Source of the DNA: CAIUMH01 sp963758555
GTDB taxonomy: Bacteria; Actinomycetota; Acidimicrobiia; Acidimicrobiales; RAAP-2
DNA: 64,000 nt
NCBI GenBank assembly: GCA_963758555.1
Contig: CAVWVW010000003.1
Location: 1-64,000 of the forward strand
Direction of reading: 5' to 3'
Position 1 is the first letter of the stretch. Every line of letters begins with the position of its first letter. The position numbers were made by a program, and so were the translations under genes. This document shows, piece after piece, positions 35,423-43,440 of this stretch. The notes beneath the pieces are model-generated. The model had not been told where the DNA came from. It saw only the letters and a list, made by a program, of their open reading frames with translations, and did not search any database.

Positions 35423-37428
35423 TGGCTGGCGTCCACTACGACTACTCGGAATGGGATGGGAGCCAAGAGTTCTCTGAGCTCGATCCTGAGGACATCCTTG
35501 CCGCGCTCACCGATCACCTCCTCGAGACCGGTGACCTCTCGGACGCCTTGGAGCGACTGCTGCGCGGTGGCTTCGAGACGCCAGACGGCGAGCGCATCGA
35601 CGGGCTGCGCGAGATGCTCGAGCAGACCAGGGAGCGTCGAGAGGAGCTCTTGAGCCGAGGCGATCCCGACGGCGAACTGGCCCGCTATCGCGAGCGCCTG
35701 GACGAGGTCGAAGCACTCGAGCGAGCGGGCCTTGATGAGCTGCGCGATGAGGCAGCGGCCTCTGACGATGAGCGTCGCCAAGAGGTCACCAACGACGTGG
35801 TGGCTGAGCGCTCGATGGCCCTCGATCTGATGCCCAACGACATCGCTGGCAAGGTCCGTTCCCTGAAGGCTTATGAGTTCGTCTCCTCGGAGGCTCGAGA
35901 GGCCTTCGAGGCGCTGGCTGATGAGATGCGCCAGGAGATCACCGACGCCTACTTCCAGGGCATCTCGGACGCGCTCAAGAACCCCGATCCTGAAGCCATG
36001 GCTCGGATGAGAGATGCAATGGACGCCCTCAGCCAGATGCTGGAGCAGCGCAGCCGTGGGGAGGATCTCGACCCGACCTTCGATGAGTTCATGGAGCAGT
36101 TCGGCGATCTGTTCCCCGGGGCAGAGTCGCTCGACGAGCTCTTAGAGCAGCTGGCCAAGCAGATGGCAGCAGCTGAGGCCATGTGGCGCTCGATGTCCGC
36201 TGAGCAACGAGCCGAGCTCCAAGGGCTCGCTGAGTCGCTCTTCGAGGACATGGACCTTCGCTGGTCCATGGATCGGCTGAGCGCGAACCTGCGCGCTGCC
36301 TTCCCGGAGATGGACTGGGGCCAGGGCTATCGCTTCGACGGCGAAGGCTCGCTCAGCATGTCAGAGACCGCCGATGCCGCTCGGCAGCTCCAAGAGCTCG
36401 AGCGCATGGAGGATCTGCTGTCGACGGCGTCGTCCGCCGCGGCGCTGGGTGAGATCGATCTTGATGAGGTGCGTCGCAACTTGGGCGAGGATGCGGTTCG
36501 CCAGCTCGAGCGGCTCAAGGAGGTCGCACGCTCCCTCGAGCGCTCAGGGCTGATCAACAACGTGGGTGGTCGCACGGAGCTGACAGCGCATGGGGTCCGC
36601 CGACTGGGCAACAAGGCCATGCAAGACCTCTTCAACCAGCTCAACAAGGACCGCATCGGCCAGCATCAAGCCACCTACACCGGCTTCGGGCACGACCGCG
36701 AGGAGACCACCCGCCCCTATGAGTCGGGAGACGCGCTCAACCTCCACCTGTCGAAGACCGTGCACAACGCGGTGGCGCGCAGCGGGGGAGGCGTGCCCGT
36801 CCAGCTCGCTCCCGAGGACTTCGAGGTCGTCGAGACCGAGGCGCTGGCGCGCTCTGCGACGGTGCTGTGCATCGACCTGTCGATGTCGATGCCCATGAGG
36901 GACAACTTCGTGCCAGCAAAGAAGATGGCTCTCGCGCTCCAGAACCTCATCAGCTCTCGCTTCCCCCGGGACTACCTCGGGCTGGTGGTCTTCTCCGACG
37001 TCGCTCGGGAGGTCAAGCCCGCCGAGCTCCCGACCGTCATGTGGGACTACATCTACGGCACCAACCTGCAGCACGCCTTGGCGCTCAGCCGCTCGATGCT
37101 GGCCAAGCAGCACGGCACCAAGCAGATCATCGTGGTCACCGATGGCGAACCGACTGCCCACATCGATCGCTGGGGCCAGCCGCAATTCAACTACCCACCA
37201 GTCCCCGAGACCCTTCGGCTCACGATGGCCGAGGTGGTTCGCTGCACCAAGGCGAACATCACGATCAACACCTTCGCCCTCGATCTCGAGCGCACCCACT
37301 ACCCCTTCGTCGAGCAGATCGCCAAGGTCAACGGCGGGCGAACCTTCTACACGACCAACGACGAGCTCGGCGGCTACGTCTTGGTGGACTTCCTCAAGCA
37401 CCGCCGCGTGATCCGACCCACCGGCTGA
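35422..37428 (+). CDS. VWA-domain protein partner of the MoxR-like ATPase
   Basis: 668 residues. The first ~470 residues are charged and helical ('LEQLAKQMAAAEAMWRSM', 'AADAARQLQELERME'-like segments). The C-terminal ~190 residues are a von Willebrand A domain with the MIDAS motif 'VLCIDLSMSMPMRDN', followed by 'YIYGTNLQHALALSRSML' (MIDAS Thr) and 'QIIVVTDGEPTAHID' (MIDAS Asp). There is no signal peptide, so it is cytoplasmic. The layout is as in other actinobacterial MoxR-VWA pairs. Client unknown. Confidence 0.85.
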   Translation: MAGVHYDYSEWDGSQEFSELDPEDILAALTDHLLETGDLSDALERLLRGGFETPDGERIDGLREMLEQTRERREELLSRGDPDGELARYRERLDEVEALERAGLDELRDEAAASDDERRQEVTNDVVAERSMALDLMPNDIAGKVRSLKAYEFVSSEAREAFEALADEMRQEITDAYFQGISDALKNPDPEAMARMRDAMDALSQMLEQRSRGEDLDPTFDEFMEQFGDLFPGAESLDELLEQLAKQMAAAEAMWRSMSAEQRAELQGLAESLFEDMDLRWSMDRLSANLRAAFPEMDWGQGYRFDGEGSLSMSETADAARQLQELERMEDLLSTASSAAALGEIDLDEVRRNLGEDAVRQLERLKEVARSLERSGLINNVGGRTELTAHGVRRLGNKAMQDLFNQLNKDRIGQHQATYTGFGHDREETTRPYESGDALNLHLSKTVHNAVARSGGGVPVQLAPEDFEVVETEALARSATVLCIDLSMSMPMRDNFVPAKKMALALQNLISSRFPRDYLGLVVFSDVAREVKPAELPTVMWDYIYGTNLQHALALSRSMLAKQHGTKQIIVVTDGEPTAHIDRWGQPQFNYPPVPETLRLTMAEVVRCTKANITINTFALDLERTHYPFVEQIAKVNGGRTFYTTNDELGGYVLVDFLKHRRVIRPTG

Positions 37429-37492
37429 CCCGCTATTTTCCAAGGAAATTCGGCCTCAGAGTTGCAAACGTCGGCAAAATCCTTCAAGATGA

Positions 37493-37525
37493 CACCGATG
37501 TAACTACATCGGTGCCACATCGGTG
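37493..37525. promoter_or_regulatory. Palindromic operator cluster upstream of whiB
   Basis: A perfect 10-bp inverted repeat with a 2-bp spacer (CACCGATGTA at 37493-37502, TACATCGGTG at 37505-37514), then a third copy of ACATCGGTG at 37517-37525. The cluster lies 20-52 bp before the whiB start. A weak promoter TTGCAA-17-CAAGAT (37462-37490) would put transcription start inside the palindrome. Confidence 0.7.
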
Positions 37526-37544
37526 TGGCATGGGAGGAGGACCG

Positions 37545-37829
37545 ATGGACGTGATCTCATTGCTGAGCGGCCAAGAGGAGCGCAGCTGGCAGACACAGGC
37601 CAACTGCATGGGCGTCGACCCGGACCTCTTCTTCCCTGAGCGAGGTGCCTCCACCCGTGAAGCCAAGGAAGTGTGCCGCGGTTGCGTGGTGCGCGAGGAC
37701 TGCTTGGAGTTCGCCCTGGCCAACGGCGAGAAGTTCGGCATCTGGGGCGGCATGTCGGAGCGAGAGCGGCGACGAGTGCGCCGAGCGCGCGCTCTCGAGC
37801 GCCGCCAGGCGATGGAGTCAGCCTCCTAG
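37545..37829 (+). CDS. WhiB-family iron-sulfur transcriptional regulator
   Basis: 94 residues from ATG 37545, four bases after GGAGGAGG; the longer open frame through 36867 is an antisense/frame artefact. Four cluster-ligating cysteines: C21 ('QANCMG'), C44, C47 and C53 ('CRGCVVREDC'). The turn motif is 'FGIWGGMSERERR' and a basic C-terminal tail would bind DNA. [4Fe-4S] WhiB proteins bind region 4 of the principal sigma factor and respond to oxygen or NO. The striking palindrome cluster directly upstream suggests tight regulation, perhaps autoregulation. Confidence 0.9.
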   Translation: MDVISLLSGQEERSWQTQANCMGVDPDLFFPERGASTREAKEVCRGCVVREDCLEFALANGEKFGIWGGMSERERRRVRRARALERRQAMESAS

Positions 37830-37833
37830 GCCT

Positions 37834-38670
37834 TCACCCGATCTCGAGGCCCAAGCGAGCGATCGCCGCCTCGATGGTCTGAGCATCTGAGAGATCCAAG
37901 CTGGCCCATCGATCCTCCCCGATCGCCGTCAGCATGGCTCGAGGTGCCAAGCCCACGAGCTCGGTGCGCAGGATGGTCTCTTCTCCTTGGAGCCTGGCTG
38001 CAGCTTGGTCGTAGACCTCTGCTGGGGTGGTCGTGAGTGGGTCGATCAGGTTGCAAGAGACTTGCACCGCACCGGTGACCTCAAAGGCCAACGTCCGCAC
38101 GTCGTCGCCTCGAAGCGAGCGAGCGAGCTCGTTCGCCCTCGTGAGTGACGTCGCGCCGAGCCAGAGGTTCCACGCCACGAGCACCTCTCGAGCTCCGAGG
38201 GCAGCGGCGCCACCCGGAGAACCCGAAACCTCGGGCTCCACGTCCGGTGCCGAGCCTTCGCGCACGGCGCGACGGAGCTCAGGGAGCGCTCTGCTCGAGC
38301 CGTCGCGCAAAGGGCCGTAGAGATAGACCGGGAGTCCGACGTCGCGGGCCAAGCGCTTCGCGCAGCGATCGCGCGCCGCGACGGCATCGTCCATGGTGGC
38401 GTGACCGAGCGGCACGAAGGGGACCACGTCGAGAGCACCGATTCGAGGGTGCACACCTCGATGGCTGGCGAAGTCGATCTCCGCGGTGACCACCTTCGCC
38501 AGCTCGACGACCGTCTCGACGAGCTCGCTGGAGCGTCCGAGCAACGTCAGGACGCTTCGATGGTGGTCGTCGTCCGAGTGGACGTCCCCGACGCCGGCGA
38601 GGCTCGAGACCAATTCGGTCAACCAGGCGCGACGACGCCCTTCAGAGATGTTGACGACGCATTCGAGCAC
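37834..38670 (-). CDS. Glutamate formimidoyltransferase
   Basis: 278 residues, matching the formiminotransferase N- and C-subdomains: 'LECVVNISEGRRRAWLTEL', 'DDDHHRSVLTLLG', 'FASHRGVHPRIGALDVVPFVPL' (catalytic His and substrate site), 'GLPVYLYGPLRDGSSRALPELRR', 'AWNLWLGATSLTRANELA', 'VQVSCNLIDPLTTTPAEVYD'. It transfers the formimino group of formiminoglutamate to tetrahydrofolate in histidine breakdown, or the formyl group in a salvage reaction. It lacks the fused cyclodeaminase domain. It ends 4 bp from the convergent whiB and starts 24 bp after a second whiB on the same strand. Confidence 0.82.
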   Translation of the reverse strand: MLECVVNISEGRRRAWLTELVSSLAGVGDVHSDDDHHRSVLTLLGRSSELVETVVELAKVVTAEIDFASHRGVHPRIGALDVVPFVPLGHATMDDAVAARDRCAKRLARDVGLPVYLYGPLRDGSSRALPELRRAVREGSAPDVEPEVSGSPGGAAALGAREVLVAWNLWLGATSLTRANELARSLRGDDVRTLAFEVTGAVQVSCNLIDPLTTTPAEVYDQAAARLQGEETILRTELVGLAPRAMLTAIGEDRWASLDLSDAQTIEAAIARLGLEIG

Positions 38671-38693
38671 CGGCTCGGGGCCGGTCGGAGACC

Positions 38694-38939
38694 TCAGCTC
38701 GAGATCAGGCTGGCCGACTGGCGGCGAGCGCGAAGCAGGCGACGGCGCTCACGTTCGGAGCGGCCTCCCCAGACGCCGTGGTCGATGTGGTTGTCGAGGG
38801 CGTACTCAAGGCAGTTCGAAGCGACCGGGCAGGTCGAGCAGATCCGCTGCGCGCGAATCACACCCAAGCCGTCGCTTGGGAAAAACGTCTCAGGCGCTAC
38901 GGTCCGGCACTTTCCTTCTGCCATCCACACTGCGTCCAT
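38694..38939 (-). CDS. WhiB-family transcriptional regulator (second copy)
   Basis: 81 residues. Four cysteines in the WhiB pattern: C11 ('EGKCRTV'), then 'CSTCPVASNC'. Turn motif 'HGVWGGRSERERRRLL' and a basic tail. It is the shorter 'WhiB1/WhiB2-like' architecture, without extensions. An ATTGTA at 38965-38970 (TACAAT on the minus strand) is a plausible -10 for this gene. It is followed closely by the formimidoyltransferase, which may be co-transcribed. Confidence 0.9.
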   Translation of the reverse strand: MDAVWMAEGKCRTVAPETFFPSDGLGVIRAQRICSTCPVASNCLEYALDNHIDHGVWGGRSERERRRLLRARRQSASLISS

Positions 38940-39088
38940 GGGGGGTCTCCCTTCCTCGCTACCTATTGTACGGGACTACCTGGCAAAATCGTTTGTTCCT
39001 TAGTCACTTCTTAGGCAGTGTTCTTCGCCCTTCAAGGCCCGATTAAGGGCCGAGTAGCATGGGAAATCGGACGCAGCAGGAGGACTTG

Positions 39089-39403
39089 ATGAGCCAGGTG
39101 ATGGTGGACAGCGAGGGCGAGGAGATCGAGCCCATAGGGCAGGTCCGGATCGTCTACCTGGGACCTGTCGAGCCACACTGGGACGTCCAGGGTGTCTGGG
39201 GCGACGAGGAGGCTATCGAGGCCTTCCGCATCCGCGTCAACGCTCGCCTCGTGCTGCTGCCTCCGCATGACCCGCAGTTCCGACGCAACCGTGAGCGCGT
39301 GAACCGCGACGCTGAGCGCGAGGCGCTGCTGCTCGAGTGGGACCTCGGCATCCCTGAGGAGCCTGCAGCACCGACGTCGTCGACAGAAGCGCCGAGCGCG
39401 TAG
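39089..39403 (+). CDS. Conserved-looking small protein of unknown function
   Basis: 104 residues from ATG 39089, four bases after AGGAGGA; the upstream ATG 39059 has no RBS. The acidic N-terminus ('DSEGEEIEPIGQVRIVYLGPVEPHWDV') is followed by 'AFRIRVNARLVLLPPHDPQFRRNRERV' and a Thr/Pro/Ser-rich tail. No domain recognised, no signal or membrane segment. The strong RBS and codon bias argue it is real. Possibly a cytoplasmic regulator, but nothing shows that. Confidence 0.6.
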   Translation: MSQVMVDSEGEEIEPIGQVRIVYLGPVEPHWDVQGVWGDEEAIEAFRIRVNARLVLLPPHDPQFRRNRERVNRDAEREALLLEWDLGIPEEPAAPTSSTEAPSA

Positions 39404-39447
39404 GAGCGCTTGTCTCGCAGAGCCCTGCGAACGGGCTCCGCTCGGAG

Positions 39448-40626
39448 CTAGCTCGGGGTCTCTCCGAGCTCTGGGAGCGCGAGGCGCTCGAGCCAGAGCC
39501 CCGGTGCGTCGAGCTCCGCGGGCGTGGGCAGTGACGCTCCGCCGCCCAAGAGCTTGGCCAGACCTGTCTCGCCCTCGCGCTCGAGCACGCCGCGGACGAA
39601 GGCTTGACCCCGCTCGACCTCAGGAGCCGACAGGTCGAGGCCGAAGAGGCCACCGGCAGCTTGCTCGCCCTTGGCGTCGGTGACCCGGTGGCGATGCCAC
39701 GCCTCGCGCAGCAAGGTGTGGTTGCCAGTGAGCTTGTCTGCCACGGTCGTCGCCACGTGGTCGAGGTAGGCGCCGAGGGCGGTGGTTGCTGCCGTCAGGT
39801 TCGTCGATGACGCCTTCGCCCCTGGCGAGACGAGCTCCGCAAGCAGTGCGTCGGGATCGGTGAGCATGGCGTTGAGCGCTTCAGGGTCGCCCGAGGAGGT
39901 CATCTTCTCGATCAGCCCGCGCTGGGAGGCCATGGCGTCAGCCATCGCGGCGCGGAGCAGCTCGGTGACGCGAGCAGCGATCGACGGTGACGTGAAGACG
40001 ACGTGGCCTGCTGCTTCGCGCGTGAGGGCGAAGAGTCGGACCTCGTCTAAGGGCAGCGACCAATCTTGGGCGAAGGCGTCGAGGTTCTTCGGCACGATGA
40101 GGATGTCGTTCGAGTTCGGCCAGGGAAGTGGCAAGGCGTAGGTGCCGTGGGCGCGTTCGGCCAGGTGACCTGCTGCCGATCCGAACTGGAGGCCGAGGAG
40201 CATCGGACCCAAGAGGTCAGCGAACTGACCGAAGAGCGCGGCGCCGTCGGGGTCATCTGAGCCGCCGAGCTGGGCGAGCGAGGCGCCTGTGGCCTCCGCT
40301 TGGGCAGCAACCACGGTCTCGATGGTGGGGCGCCACGCTTCGAGCTGCGCCAAGGCCCACGAGCCGCGGTTCACGGGGACCACCGACGCTGTCGCCGCCG
40401 CGCTGACCCCGGTGATCTCGGCGACGTGGCGACCGGCGACCTCCATGAGCTGCTCGAGGGCGATCCGCTCAAGAGGATCGGGGTTCTCCTCGGCTGTGCC
40501 ATCGGTGGCGACACCCACAGCAAGCGCCTTGGCAGATTCAAGCCAGGGTGAGCCGCCGCCTTGGCCGCCCAGGATCTTGAGCAGGTCTCCTAAGAGGCCG
40601 TCAAAGGGGTTGTCGGAGCCATCCAT
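39448..40626 (-). CDS. DUF2342 zincin-like putative hydrolase
   Basis: 392 residues. A Gly-rich N-terminus ('NPFDGLLGDLLKILGGQGGG') precedes a helical domain of the actinobacterial DUF2342 / putative hydrolase family ('LLGPMLLGLQFGSAAGHLAERAHG', 'LPLPWPNSNDILIVPKNLDAFAQDW'). The zincin position reads 'LTREAAGHVVF' rather than HExxH, so one metal ligand is missing or shifted, a feature also known in part of this family. It is encoded 13 bp after the pseudo-HtrA gene on the same strand. Function unknown. Confidence 0.7.
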   Translation of the reverse strand: MDGSDNPFDGLLGDLLKILGGQGGGSPWLESAKALAVGVATDGTAEENPDPLERIALEQLMEVAGRHVAEITGVSAAATASVVPVNRGSWALAQLEAWRPTIETVVAAQAEATGASLAQLGGSDDPDGAALFGQFADLLGPMLLGLQFGSAAGHLAERAHGTYALPLPWPNSNDILIVPKNLDAFAQDWSLPLDEVRLFALTREAAGHVVFTSPSIAARVTELLRAAMADAMASQRGLIEKMTSSGDPEALNAMLTDPDALLAELVSPGAKASSTNLTAATTALGAYLDHVATTVADKLTGNHTLLREAWHRHRVTDAKGEQAAGGLFGLDLSAPEVERGQAFVRGVLEREGETGLAKLLGGGASLPTPAELDAPGLWLERLALPELGETPS

Positions 40627-40639
40627 CTCGACCCCGATC

Positions 40640-41719
40640 CTAGGTGTAGGCGCTCAGCGTCACGCCCACGTGATCGACGGCGTGACCACGCTCGACCGTC
40701 AACGAGACCGGCGTCCCAGGTGACATGGCGTAGAGGACGTCGAGCAGCTGAGAGATCGAGACGATCTTCCTCGAGCCGATGGCGGTGATGACGTCGCCGT
40801 CCTTCAGCACGCCGAGGCTCGGGCTGCCTGGCTCAATCGAATCGACGTCGACGCCGCCGCGAGACGCGGTCGATGCTCTGATCTTGAGACAGCCGTGGCC
40901 CGGCTCGTTGGGCAGGGAGGAGACCAGCTCGCTCAGCATCCAGGCCGGTAGCCAGTGATGGAGCCCGAGTCGAGGAGCGGCGATGGCCAAGAGCTCGCCG
41001 TCAGGTGCCACCAAGGCGGCGCCTGCCATCGTGGTTGACGACGACGACGAGGCGTCGGTCATCGTCCCGATGCCGACGGCGTTGACCATCACCGGGGCAT
41101 CGGTCGCGGTGATCGTGGTCGATGACCAGCCGATCGACCGCATCCCATGAGCGTCGGTCGTCAGCCAGACCTCCGTGGCCACGCGTGTCGGATCCGACGA
41201 GCCGGCGGTGACCGATGGCGAGGGCAGGGTCTTGGACGGCAGCAAGTAGGTCAGCCCGGCGATCGAGTCGGTCCCGACGACGGCAGCCTTGAGCATTCGG
41301 TTGTCCGTGGTCACCACGTCAACGGTGCTCGACGACGCGATCAGCGCGGTCGTGATGACCATCGAGCCGCCGTCGACGACCAGGCCTGCGGCCTCGGAGG
41401 TCTCGGTGCCAGGCGTCCTCACCAGCAGGCTCACCATCGACGCCGCAGTCGGCTGGATCACCTTCGGTGCTGCAGCAACGGACGTGGCGGAGGTCAGGAT
41501 GGGTGCGGTGGGATGGGATCGGCTGGTCAGCACGAAGGCGGCAGCACCGCCGATGAGTCCCACCGTGACTGTGATCGCGGCGATCCGCATGCCGGATCCC
41601 GATCGTTTGGCCACCGGCGGAGGTCCCCCCGAGAAGTTGGGGAGCTCAGAGGGATGGATCCAGGTTCTCGCCGGCGGTTCGTGCGGCAGCTCAGGTTCAG
41701 TTTTCTCGTCGTCCGCCAC
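40640..41719 (-). CDS. Membrane-anchored PDZ protein with inactive HtrA-like protease domain
   Basis: 359 residues from GTG 41719 ('VADDEKTEPELP'). A cytoplasmic 'RTWIHPSELPNF' segment, one membrane helix (~44-66), a trypsin-like domain and a PDZ domain (~250-335, 'VDSIEPGSPSLGVLKDGDVITAIGS'). Aligned to HtrA, the catalytic His position is Leu ('VITTALIA', ~126), the Asp position is Gly ('TDSIAGLTYLL') and the nucleophile Ser is Ala ('MAGAALVAPDGE', ~232). All three triad residues are therefore lost. A binding or sensing role is likely. It is divergent from mreB; the longer start at 41791 would overlap that gene. Confidence 0.72.
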   Translation of the reverse strand: MADDEKTEPELPHEPPARTWIHPSELPNFSGGPPPVAKRSGSGMRIAAITVTVGLIGGAAAFVLTSRSHPTAPILTSATSVAAAPKVIQPTAASMVSLLVRTPGTETSEAAGLVVDGGSMVITTALIASSSTVDVVTTDNRMLKAAVVGTDSIAGLTYLLPSKTLPSPSVTAGSSDPTRVATEVWLTTDAHGMRSIGWSSTTITATDAPVMVNAVGIGTMTDASSSSSTTMAGAALVAPDGELLAIAAPRLGLHHWLPAWMLSELVSSLPNEPGHGCLKIRASTASRGGVDVDSIEPGSPSLGVLKDGDVITAIGSRKIVSISQLLDVLYAMSPGTPVSLTVERGHAVDHVGVTLSAYT

Positions 41720-41784
41720 GGCCTTGAGGCTAGCGAGATAGCTCCGCACCGTCTGGGCGCGGCAGGGTCGTACAGTTGGTCGCC

Positions 41785-42789
41785 GTGGCACGGGAGATGG
41801 CGATCGACTTCGGCACGTCGACGACCAGGGTCTGGGTCCGAGGTCGTGGTCTCGTGCTCCAGGAGCCCTCGGTGGCGGCCGTCGACACGAGAACCCGTGA
41901 GGTCCTGGCCATGGGAGCCGAGGCCTACGAGCTCGTCGGCAGGACCACCAGGCACGTCGTGCTGGTGCGCCCGCTGCGCCAAGGGGCCATCACCGACTTC
42001 GACATGGCCGAGCGCATGCTGCGCAGCGTCCTCGCCAGGAGCGGCGGGGGCAGGATGAGCCGCCCCAAGGTCTTGTTGTCGGTGCCCTCGGCCGTCACCT
42101 CGATCGAGCGTCGAGCACTCAAGCAGGCAGCACGGAGCGCCGGAGCCTCGTCAGCGGTGCTGCTCGAAGCGCCGATGGCTGCAGCGATCGGACTCGGCTT
42201 GCCCATCCACGATCCCGTCGGTTCGGTCATCGTCGACGTCGGCGGAGGCACCTCCGAGGCCGGAGTGATCTCACTGGGGGGCATCGTGGCGCTCAAAGCC
42301 CTTCGCGTCGGGGGCCGAGATCTCGACGAAGCGATCGCTGACATGGTGCGGCACCGCTTCGACCTCGTGATCTCCGAGCGCTCGAGCGAGCAGCTCAAGA
42401 TCGGCATCGGCTCGGCGGGGCCTGCCGCTCCGTCGCAGACCGCAGAGGTGCACGGACGAAAGACCTCCACGGGCGAGCCTTCCTCGGTGCTCCTCAGCTC
42501 AGAGGTGGTCAGCGAGGCGATCGCCGATCTGCTCAAGGCGATCGTCGAGGGCGTCAAGCAGTGCTTGGCTGATTCCCCACCTGAGTTCGCGCAAGACGCG
42601 ATCTTCGAGGGCATCCAGCTCGTCGGCGGGGGAGCGCTTCTCGACGGCTTCGCCACGCTCTTAGAGGAGGGGACCTCGGTTCCCGTGCACGTGGCGCCCA
42701 ACCCGACCGGCGTGGTCATCGAAGGCGCTGGTCGGTGCCTCGACGACCTCGACCGACTGCGGCCGCTCTTCGAGGCCGCCGACCACTAG
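41785..42789 (+). CDS. mreB: MreB-like actin homologue
   Basis: 334 residues from GTG 41785 ('VAREMAIDFGTSTTRVW', which aligns with the MreB N-terminus). Phosphate-1 motif 'AIDFGTSTTRV', phosphate-2 'SVIVDVGGGTSEAGVISLGG', adenosine motif 'IQLVGGGALLDGFATLLEE', plus 'EAPMAAAIGLGLP'. It belongs to the MreB/Mbl group, and forms membrane-associated filaments that guide wall synthesis. No mreC, mreD or rodA lies beside it, unlike the usual cluster. Confidence 0.87.
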   Translation: MAREMAIDFGTSTTRVWVRGRGLVLQEPSVAAVDTRTREVLAMGAEAYELVGRTTRHVVLVRPLRQGAITDFDMAERMLRSVLARSGGGRMSRPKVLLSVPSAVTSIERRALKQAARSAGASSAVLLEAPMAAAIGLGLPIHDPVGSVIVDVGGGTSEAGVISLGGIVALKALRVGGRDLDEAIADMVRHRFDLVISERSSEQLKIGIGSAGPAAPSQTAEVHGRKTSTGEPSSVLLSSEVVSEAIADLLKAIVEGVKQCLADSPPEFAQDAIFEGIQLVGGGALLDGFATLLEEGTSVPVHVAPNPTGVVIEGAGRCLDDLDRLRPLFEAADH

Positions 42790-42792
42790 GAC

Positions 42793-43440
42793 TCAGTCGC
42801 CTCGACGCAGCATGGCGACTGCTTGGCGGACCTGCCAGTCACGGTCACGCTCGAGCTGCTCGAGCATCACCTCGACCTTCGGACCCGAGAAGGCCCCGAG
42901 GGCCGCCACGATCCGTCGACGAAGCGCTGGCTTTGCCGTGCCAAGCAGCTCTTCGATCACGTCGATGGATGCCTCGTCACCCAGCGCGCCGAGCGTGGCC
43001 ACCGCCTCTTCGACGACGAGCGGAGCGCTCGAGGACACCGCCACGCTGGTCACCGCGTCGAGCGCTGACGGATCTGCCCGCTCGCCGAGCGCCACGAGCA
43101 CGGCGACCGCCACGAACACGTCGGCGTCGTCGACGGCGGTGAGCAGAGCCGCCGTCACGCTCGGATCATCACGAAGGCGCGGTCCAAACGAGAGCTGGGC
43201 CGCACGGCGTCGCACCGCGGGATCGGCGTCACCGAGCGCGGCGCCGAGCCTCGCCGCGTCCAGGCGATCTTGGAGGTCGAGTGCGCTGAGGGCGGTGGCG
43301 CGAAGCGCAGGGGTGGGTGAGCTCACCGCGTCGTCCACCAGAGCAAGCGAACGCTCATCGCGGCCTTGCGCAGCTTCGAGGATGGCTATGCGCTGCGCTC
43401 CGGTGGGCGAGACCGGTACGGTGTCGTGACTGTGACCCAC
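42793..43440 (-). CDS. HEAT-repeat protein
   Basis: About 215 residues if begun at GTG 43440; the start is uncertain and an internal start near 43345 is possible. Successive ~30-residue helical pairs ('SSPTPALRATALSALDLQ', 'GDADPAVRRRAAQLS', 'SSSAPLVVEEAVATLGALGDEASIDVIEELL', 'GPKVEVMLEQLERDRDWQVRQAVAML') are typical HEAT/PBS-lyase-like repeats, used for protein binding. It is convergent with mreB (3-bp gap) and divergent from the PDZ-Lon gene with overlapping starts. Upstream open frame to 44196 is antisense to that gene and is not counted. Confidence 0.65.
   Translation of the reverse strand: MGHSHDTVPVSPTGAQRIAILEAAQGRDERSLALVDDAVSSPTPALRATALSALDLQDRLDAARLGAALGDADPAVRRRAAQLSFGPRLRDDPSVTAALLTAVDDADVFVAVAVLVALGERADPSALDAVTSVAVSSSAPLVVEEAVATLGALGDEASIDVIEELLGTAKPALRRRIVAALGAFSGPKVEVMLEQLERDRDWQVRQAVAMLRRGD

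Noticed and set aside
36867..37544. Upstream part of a 320-codon frame ending in WhiB
   Set aside because: It overlaps the VWA gene in another frame; the RBS and family N-terminus place the WhiB start at 37545.
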